Assembly: GCA_963931925.1 (NCBI GenBank)
Contig: OZ007571.1
Span: 9,363,944 to 9,427,943 of the forward strand
Reading direction: 5' to 3'
Source of the DNA: Onchidella celtica
Lineage: Eukaryota > Mollusca > Gastropoda > Systellommatophora > Onchidiidae
DNA: 64,000 nt
The number at the start of each line of letters is the position of its first letter. The stretch's first letter is position 1. Shown one piece after another: positions 49,001-58,000 of this stretch. The notes under the pieces were generated by a model. It saw only the letters and a program-made list of their open reading frames with translations. It searched no databases and was not told the DNA's origin. The translations under genes and the position numbers were made by a program.

Positions 49001-52000
49001 AAATGTCATGTACAGAACTCAAAATGTCATGTTTGCGACTTATTGTGGGTTTTCTCATGCACTCATATATACTTGTTCACCTAGAAAAAAAAAATGTGGA
49101 CTGATAAGTTTATTCTAGCCTGAGTTTCAAATTATCCCTCAGTGTAACACAGGTCGTCTGGATTAAAAATCAGGTTAAATAAGGAAAAATTGTGTATTTA
49201 CTCAGATGCGACATATTCTATTTCTTTCACCACAGCAATGTCTCGTCCCATTGGTTAACTGTCAGTTTATTATCCCTAACCTGGCACACTAGCTAAGGTC
49301 GCCCACCCCACATCACGAGTAATCATGCCTCAAAATCTTGTCGTCAAAGCCGTTGATATAACAAATCTGTCTGGGACTAAACAGGCTAATGAATGGGCAT
49401 GCCTGTCCAGTTGGTGTGAGATGACCACATATAGATTGGAAAGGTGAATTTCTCTCACAAATTGCGAAGGCTTTCGATTTAAAGTTAGACTAGAGATAAT
49501 ATCTGGAATAAATGCATTTCTCATGTTCAAAATTTCTCCTTACTGTTTGCTGATTAGTAAAGATAAAAGACAAACATTAAAAGACTGTGCTTTTAGACTC
49601 AGCCCTATCTATTGTTAAGCCAAATTTGGCTTACACATATGTACTGCAACAAAGCTGAAATAATTTTGTCATGTTTATGGTTGACATGTTTCTCATGTTA
49701 GGAAATTTTGAAGTTCTCATCCAAAAAATGGTTAAGACAATTTAAACTGATTTAAAAAATGTACAACTACAAGTCTAGATCACTCAGTCTCACCTTGTAT
49801 CTCACACTACTTCTTTCAACTAACAGGAAAAAATTGTTACTTCTCTCCTTGCCTGCTTTTTGTATCCAGTGGGACAGTTTGCCTGAAAGTGAAAGAGTTC
49901 AGGTTCTGTGTTTCTAATATCATGCAAAATTTGTATACTGCCATTACTAACACAGATAAGGTATTACCTTAGGGGAGTGAGAGAAATAAAAAAAAGTTTC
50001 ATAAAGAAAATAAGAACAATGATATTACATTGCAGCTGTTGAAAAATCAGAAATAAAACTGAGTAAAATAAGTCACAACTGTTGAATTCTCTGACCATGC
50101 ACATAACTAAATCTCTGTTCACAGAATAATGCCACACAGTTTTATGTATGTAAATGGTACAGTATTGTGAGAAACTGAGGAATGAAGTGATGTCTATGTC
50201 AGAAGAGACATACTGTGTCTCACACTGTAAGTTTAGGTTGAAATGGGGTGCAGTGGCTTATAAACAGCTAAGTGCTTATTAAAGCACAAAATATATTTTA
50301 GATGTGTGATTGCCATCGTTCTTGCTATGTACACGCATTGCATAAATTCACTACTACGTTTTTCCCTGCTCTAAGCTGAAAGCGCACCCTCACAGTGTTT
50401 AGGGATATTGATTTTTAGGAAATACTGTGTCCACAGTCCAGTGAACTGATTAAAAATATTGGCAAAATTTGTTGGGATGTTCCATATCAACTCTGAGTGT
50501 CACGAGTGGAGTGAGCGGGATTCAAGGATTACGGGGGCATGGAAGTGTAGGATTGACTCATGGGATAGTGAGGCTGCTCACCTATATTGACTTCTGTTAG
50601 TTAACGTTGAAGCGTGCATGTTGTGAGTGGAGTTGAGGTGTAGTAGAGGCAAAATCTGAATAGTCAGATCACTGCAAGTTAAGAGGTCCCAGGGGACAGA
50701 CGTGAGATCAGAGCAGTCGGGAGATTGTTGTGTGTTTTCCAGTGATGACTGGTAGGTTGAACTGTGATTGATAATTATGATGATCGATGTATTATATTCG
50801 CCTATGACCATGATGTAAATAAGTATATGTGAGGAATGTGGAAGCCATTGATTACTGTGTATAGAAATGTGCGCCATGAGCGATAGATGTAAGTTAGGTT
50901 CATGGATTCGTAGCGAGAGTGAGTGCTGTGTGGTACGGTGGAGGTGTGTTACCATAAGATGTGTGGTGAGTGAAAGGTGGACTATTGTGTGTACGCTTCA
51001 TGGTTTGTAATGAGGGGTGAAGTGGTTAGAAATGGTATGGTATTATACCAATGTAATGTTCTTCTTGTAGGTGCCGGGGTCGGGCAGAGACGCCACCCGC
51101 GGTGAGCACAGGGGATAGGCCAACATAGGGCCGAAGGTTACGCATAGGCCAGTGGAGTGAAGCTGTCGAGCAGGACAGGAGGGGCGCATGAGTCGTGGCA
51201 GTCTGGCCACAGACAGGGATGTGTATATAATTGTTAATGTGCTCTTAAGATGTACTACATGTGATAGTGATACACGACTGTGCTATTGTGATATTAATGT
51301 GAATTGAACTATTAACGTGCTATTGCCATGTTGAGGAGCTCTTGGAATGCTCAGGTGTTATTGCCATAGGGAGGTGCTATTGAGAGACTGCGGTGCGAAA
51401 GAAATACTGTGTTATTAAGACATTGAGTGGAGAGGCTGAAGCCGAAGTGTCTTTAAAAGTAACTACCGGGTTGTGGACCCGAGGGAGAGTGCTTGAGGGA
51501 AGAAGGCCGTTGGACGGCAGTTGAATAGAGTAACATACTGTATGTCATTGCACTGTTATCTTTATCTTTATGTTTAATAAATGTGTGAGTCTGATGGGTT
51601 GTTCTGTTAAGTGTTATACGTGTTCGTTCGTGACTGTTGTCTTGTTATAATTTATTACATCTCCCAGTCTGGGATTTGTGACACTGAGCACCAACCTTTC
51701 CCAGCTCCCATTTCCACGAAGCAGTGATCACCATTGAGCAGCCTGAGTTTGTCCAGTTGACCAACCAGAGATGCCTTCAAATTGAGCCGAATTAATGTGA
51801 GATTGCAAGAAACATTACCCACATGGTATTTAACAAGTAATGCATGAGAAGGATATACCGAGATGTGACAGAGGTATGTTTTAACTGGCGCATAACGCAA
51901 TGGTACATAAAACTTCAATTCTGGATTTTCATAACACAAATTTTCTATGCTCAAAGACATTTAAACAGAAATGATAAATAAACATCGACATGGGTCACGG

Positions 52001-55000
52001 TGTACTGTGTAATCTTGTCAAAAATCGTCTCCTTCAATAAACTGGCAATATGCCTGAAACACTAGTACAGTAACTGCAATAAGGCATTTACATTTGAAGG
52101 GAACACTGCCACCAATTTCCATACGAAACAAAAGACCTAACGTACCTACACAACAAACATTTCAACCGCATAATATAGCAAGACGATACCAATAGAAAAT
52201 GCAGAGCAAATGTACCTGCTGTAGTAATTCTTTGCGAAGAGCAGATTGGTCCCTGAAGGCTTCACTCAGCTCTCCACTGTCTGATTCACAGAACTCTTCC
52301 CTTATACAGGGATGTTCATATATAGCAGTCTCCAGTTTGTCAACACGTTCTGAAAGAGAACAGTGGAGCTGATAAATATTTTGTATCACTCAGGGAAATC
52401 TCCATCTTTTAGAGAGAAAAAAAAAAAAAAGAGGGACATTGGACAGATGAATCAAGATAGGTCACAGCTAGTTTCAGCTGCAGAATGACAATGGTTTCAA
52501 ATTTAAAGAGATACAATAACATCAAATCTACAAATTTTAAACATCTGATCTGACAGATCTATATCACGCAGTCCCTGTGGCGACAAATAAAGTTTGATGA
52601 TAGCCGCAACAGTTAAATATGAAAATATTTACAGATAAGACTGATCTAGAGGACAGTTCCTTCTGTTCCTTCTAAACTAGTACCGGTAGCTAGAAAAGCT
52701 ACAGCAGCATAGCCAGACAAAAATCCAATGTCACTTACCTTCATATAATCTGTTTACTTTGGCGATCGTGGATGCCAGTTCAGTCGATGTTAAATCTTTT
52801 ACACAAACCTATTTGAAAAATGATTCAAACTCCTGTGACTGAATAAATTTTTAATTCAAGAAAGAAACAAAACAAATAGTTTTACACTCTGACAGAATAT
52901 ACCCAAAGCCACACACTCAGTATCTGGTAGTTGCTCAAATGTTAAGAAAACAGTCGGCAAAAAAAACCCAAAGACTCCAAGATTCTGACATCCCATTGTG
53001 AAAAGCAATTCATATTACTTTATTATCTTACACATTTGTAACTAGATGAGGTATTCGGCAGTGCTCTGAATAAACCTGTGCTCCCATCTTTCTCTATCTC
53101 TTTAATAATCCACAAGCTTCACAACTCATGCACATCTGGGCACAACACGCCAAAAATGAATGTATATCAAATAGTCAGAGTATCCCATGCAGTGGGTTTT
53201 TCAAAGGGAGCACGAAAAAAAAATTGCTGTATTTATATTTTCACAATGTAATTTGTCAAAACAAAATTGCCTCAAATTTGAATAAACACAAAAGGTTGAT
53301 GCAAAAGCGATTTGGTTACATTCTTTGATGCTTGAGAAAATTCATTTGATAATTTTTTTAAAATGTTATTTTAGGCTGTAGCAGTGAACGAAAAAAGGAC
53401 GGAAACTGCACACTGAAATATTCCCACCACTATTTTTTTTATAAGAATTATATACATGTATATATCTGAAACGCCCGTGCAGATGCGGGGCTCTCTTGTA
53501 GAAGAGGGACAGCAGAGAATACATCTGACGTGATACTGCGTGTCGTAAGAGGCGACTAAAGGTGCAAAGGTCCTGGTCTCCCGAGAAGAGCCAGTTGGCG
53601 GTGGGCCAACTACCCACCCTGTAAAAATAAACCAGTTACAGAAACACAAGCAAATACTTCAAATCAGTCTTTTATCTTGGGAGAAGGGGGAGCATCTGCA
53701 CCTGTAGATTCAATGAAGGACAATGGACAAAGCCGAAAGGACGCCACTGGCCCGACTGCTCCTTCATCAAGCAAGTCACTCCGGATTGCGTCGTGGAATG
53801 TCCGCTCCATGTATGAAGCAGGAAAGAGTGCCCAGGTTACAATGGAGATGAGGCGATACAGACTGCACATACTTGGAGTTAGCGAGACCCGCTGGATACA
53901 GTCCGGACTGAAACAACTTAATACTGGGGAAAAGATTTTGTATTCTGGAAGGGAGGACAAAAAGCATACAGAAGGAGTAGCGATCATCTTGAGCAAGCAC
54001 GCCCAGAGGTCACTGAGGGGATGGGAACCCTATGGAAGGAGAATTATATTGGCATCATTTACTACTAAGAACAAGAACATCAACATGAACATTGTGCAGA
54101 TATACGCCCCAACAAATGAAGCAACCGATGAGGACAAGGACGACTTCTACAACCAGCTTCAGGAAATAGTTGACACATTGCCAAGAAAAGATGTGAACAT
54201 TATAATGGGAGACGCCAATGCCAAGATAGGACAGGACAATACAGGGTATGAGGACATTATGGGGTGCAATGGTTTAGGACAAATGAATGAGAATGGAGAG
54301 CGGTTTGCAAGTTTCTGCGCATTTAACAGCTATGTGATTGGAGGTTCAGTATTCCCACACAAGAGGATCCATAAGGCCACTTGGATTTCACCGGATGGAG
54401 TAACTGAAAATCAGATTGACCACTTTTGCATCACCCGACGATTCAGACGCTCACTAGAGGATGTCATAGTACAGAGAGGAGCAGATGTTGGATCTGACCA
54501 TCACATGCTGCTGGCAAGACTCAAACTCCGCCTCAAGAAACAAGGTACCAGAGCAGGAACAAAGAGGAGAAAGTTTCAAGTGAGCCTTCTGGATGGAGAC
54601 AAGAAGGAAGAGTTCCAGCTGACACTGAGGAATAGATTCAAACCCCTTGTTGACCTGGAAGAGACAGTAGATTTGGAGACTCACTGGGCTAAGGTAAAAG
54701 GAGTATTTACATCGACATGTCAGGATGTTATTGGGGAAAAGAAAGTGGAACACAAGGAATGGATCAGTCAAAAATCACTGGACTTGATAAGGATAAGAAG
54801 AGACCTAAAAGAACGGGTAAATGCAAGTCGTACAAGAAGCTCAAGAGTTGGTAACCAGGAAGAGTACCGAGCATCAGCTAAAGAGGTCAAAAAATCAATT
54901 AAAAAAGACAAAGAGGAGTTCATAGGAATGTTAGCAGAGAAAGCAGAGAAGGCAGCAACAGGAGGACACATGAGGATCCTCTACCAGACTACAAAGACTC

Positions 55001-58000
55001 TTGCTGGAAAATATGGAAAACCTGAAGTTCCTGTCAAGGATTACAACAGGAAGGCTATTTTTGGAAAGGAAGCTCAGGCAAAAAGATGGATAGAACATTT
55101 TAACAGCCTCTTGAACAGACCTCCACCAAGCAACCCACCCGACATTCTACCCGCAAGAAATGATTTACCGATCAGTTGCGACCCTCCGACTAAAGCAGAG
55201 ATTAATGATGCCATAAAGCAGTTAAATCGAGGCAAGGCAGCTGGACCAGACCAGATCCCACCAGAGGCGCTGAAGGCAGATGCTGTTGGGGCTGCAGAGG
55301 GTCTGCACTCACTATTCTCGAGGATTTGGATCGGAGGCAAGTTTCCAAAGGACTGGAAGGAAGGACACCTCGTGAAGCTCCCAAAAAAAGGGGACCTCAG
55401 CAATTGTAGTAACTACAGAGGAATCACACTTCTCTCCATCCCAGGAAAGGTTTTCAATCGGATTATTCTCAAGCGAATACAGAATGCAACAGACCAAAAA
55501 CTTCGCGAGGAGCAAGCTGGTTTCAGGAGTAATCGATCAACCACCGACCAGATCGCCACGCTGAGAATCATAGTAGAGCAGTCGCTAGAGTGGAACTCCC
55601 AACTGATAGTGAACTTCCTTGACTACGAGAAGGCCTTTGATAGCATCGATAGAGAAACACTGTGGAGAATATTGAGACATTATGGAATCCCAGAGAAGAT
55701 GGTGAATCTTATCAAGAGCATGTACGAGGGGACAAGTTGCAGAGTCGTACATGATGGTGAGCTTACTGACAGCTTTGATATCAAGACTGGTGTTAGGCAG
55801 GGTTGCTTGCTGTCCCCATTTCTGTTTATCCTGGTGATTGATTGGCTTATGAAAGAAACCACCAGTGGAGGAAGAAATGGCATACAATGGACCCCATGGA
55901 CACAGCTGGACGATCTAGATTTTGCAGATGACTTGGCACTATTGTCGCACACACACGACCAGATGCAAGCAAAGACTACAGCTCTAAACAAAATTTCAGA
56001 ATCTATTGGATTGAGGATACATCCCGCGAAGTCGAAGGTCCTAAAAATTGTTGCACCCCTAAGCGAACAAGTCACAGTAGGAGATCAACCACTGGAAGAT
56101 GTAGAGTCCTTCTGCTATCTTGGTAGTATCATTGACAATAAGGGAGGAACAGAGGCAGAAGTCAAAGCACGAATTGGAAAGGCACAGGCAGCTTTCACAT
56201 CCTTAAGCAAGATTTGGAGAACCAAGGATATATCTCTAAAAACAAAGCTGAGGATATTCAACTCGAACGTGAAGTCAGTCCTGTTGTATGGATGTGAGAC
56301 TTGGAATGCGTCCCAGGCCTGCATAAAGAGAATCCAAGTTTTCATCAACAGATGTTTGAGGAAGCTACTTAAGATCAGATGGACAGACAAGGTCAGTAAT
56401 GAAATTGTATGGAAAAGAACAAGACAGAACCCAGTCAGAGAGGAAATTGGTAGGAGGCGATGGAGATGGATCGGCCACACTCTCAGGAGGCCAGGAAACA
56501 GCATCACGAAGAAGGTATTGGACTGGAATCCCCAGGGCAAGAGATCAAGAGGAAGGCCGCGCGGAACGTGGAGAAGAGCCAGAGAAAATGATGTGCAACG
56601 AAGCGGAAAGACTTGGAATAATGTAAAGAGGCTGGCCCATGATAGAGAGGGATGGAAGGTGTTTGTTGGTGGCCTATACCCTGATCCAGGGTGAGAAAGG
56701 CAATGATGATGATGATATATCTGAAAACTCAAATTTCTACAGTTTTATCAATTTTTTCACGCATTTTCATACCAACAGTCAACCAGGTAGGTAAACAAAG
56801 TTTATTTCCCATGACCATTTCACATTGTTATAAAAAAATGATCTTAGCAAAAATTTTCTATTGAACTGGACCTCTCTAGGGGACACGCTGCATAATATAA
56901 ATATCATCCACAGATGGGCTAAGGCTCTGCCTGAAGAAGTCAGTGCTAAGTCATCTTTAATACTGCCTCAGGCTCTGGAACATAGCCTGGGAACACAATT
57001 CATAACTGTCAATATAACTTTATTGGTCATTTAGAGTATTTACAGATTATTTATGGACAATGAGTACATCATCAACATTTTAACTAATACCTTTTCACTG
57101 TGAGTGCCACTTTCTCCACCAGCAGCACTAGTGTTGATCCCTTTAACATAGTAACTCTGTAATTGTAAGAAAGGTTTATCGCTGAGACACTGTGCAGTTC
57201 TGCACCAAATCAGATCTCTACATAAGTGATAATGTTGAGTTTTTATTTTTATGTAAAAAAAATTTGCTATCACTCTATTCCAATCAGAAGTGATATGATA
57301 TTAAATCAATGATTACTTTTTGGCAAGTTTTTAAACATTTTAACATACATGTATTCATCTTTAATCCTGCCATGTTTATTACAACTAAAAATGTCATTAT
57401 CTACGCAGACATTGACAAATACAGAAACTCTTGGCTCTAGGTTCAATAATTTCATTCCTTTATCATTATTTTTCTTTTTAAACAAAGAAATGGGATATTG
57501 TTTCCTCATAACATGCCAGGCAATTTTTTAAACAAAGAAATGAGATAATGTTTCTTCATAACATACAATGCAATGCATTCCTGAAGTCTCACTAAACTAG
57601 AAGAATTCACTTTCTTGTTCCGAGAAGACACATGAATGAAGCTATACCGCTCTTTCTCATTTTTATTTGAAATTGGATAAAAACGTTCACAATGCCAATA
57701 TTAAATATAAAAAAAAGACAAAGTTTTCTGCAATTGCAGAGACTTGCAATAACCTGCCAATCTGAGCACTGAAACGCATTACGCCTTAGATATCAATTAC
57801 AGACATTGGTTATTCTGAAAGGTATGTTGATTTTTCACTGTCTGAGTCTGTTCAATATGTGACGCAGCCTAGGAAAACCAGTCATGATGCGAAAATTTCA
57901 CAATTGGAATTATTTGCACCACCATATAGCAAAGGTTTTGCAGAGCATTTTGCTTTTCAAAGTTTTAAAATATCTTCACTAGAACCAAAGTTAGGTCATT

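Noticed and set aside
51655..51960. 101-codon minus-strand open frame as a separate gene
   Set aside because: Its conserved part is TRMT13 exon 7, bounded by splice sites; the rest is intron and LTR sequence.
29743..56716. The two RTE copies as a segmental duplication or assembly artefact
   Set aside because: Similarity stops exactly at the element ends, and each copy has its own target-site duplication.
56115..56732. Minus-strand frame of 205 codons within RTE copy B (and similar minus frames in both copies)
   Set aside because: These are shadows of the plus-strand ORF; their sequences have no family resemblance.
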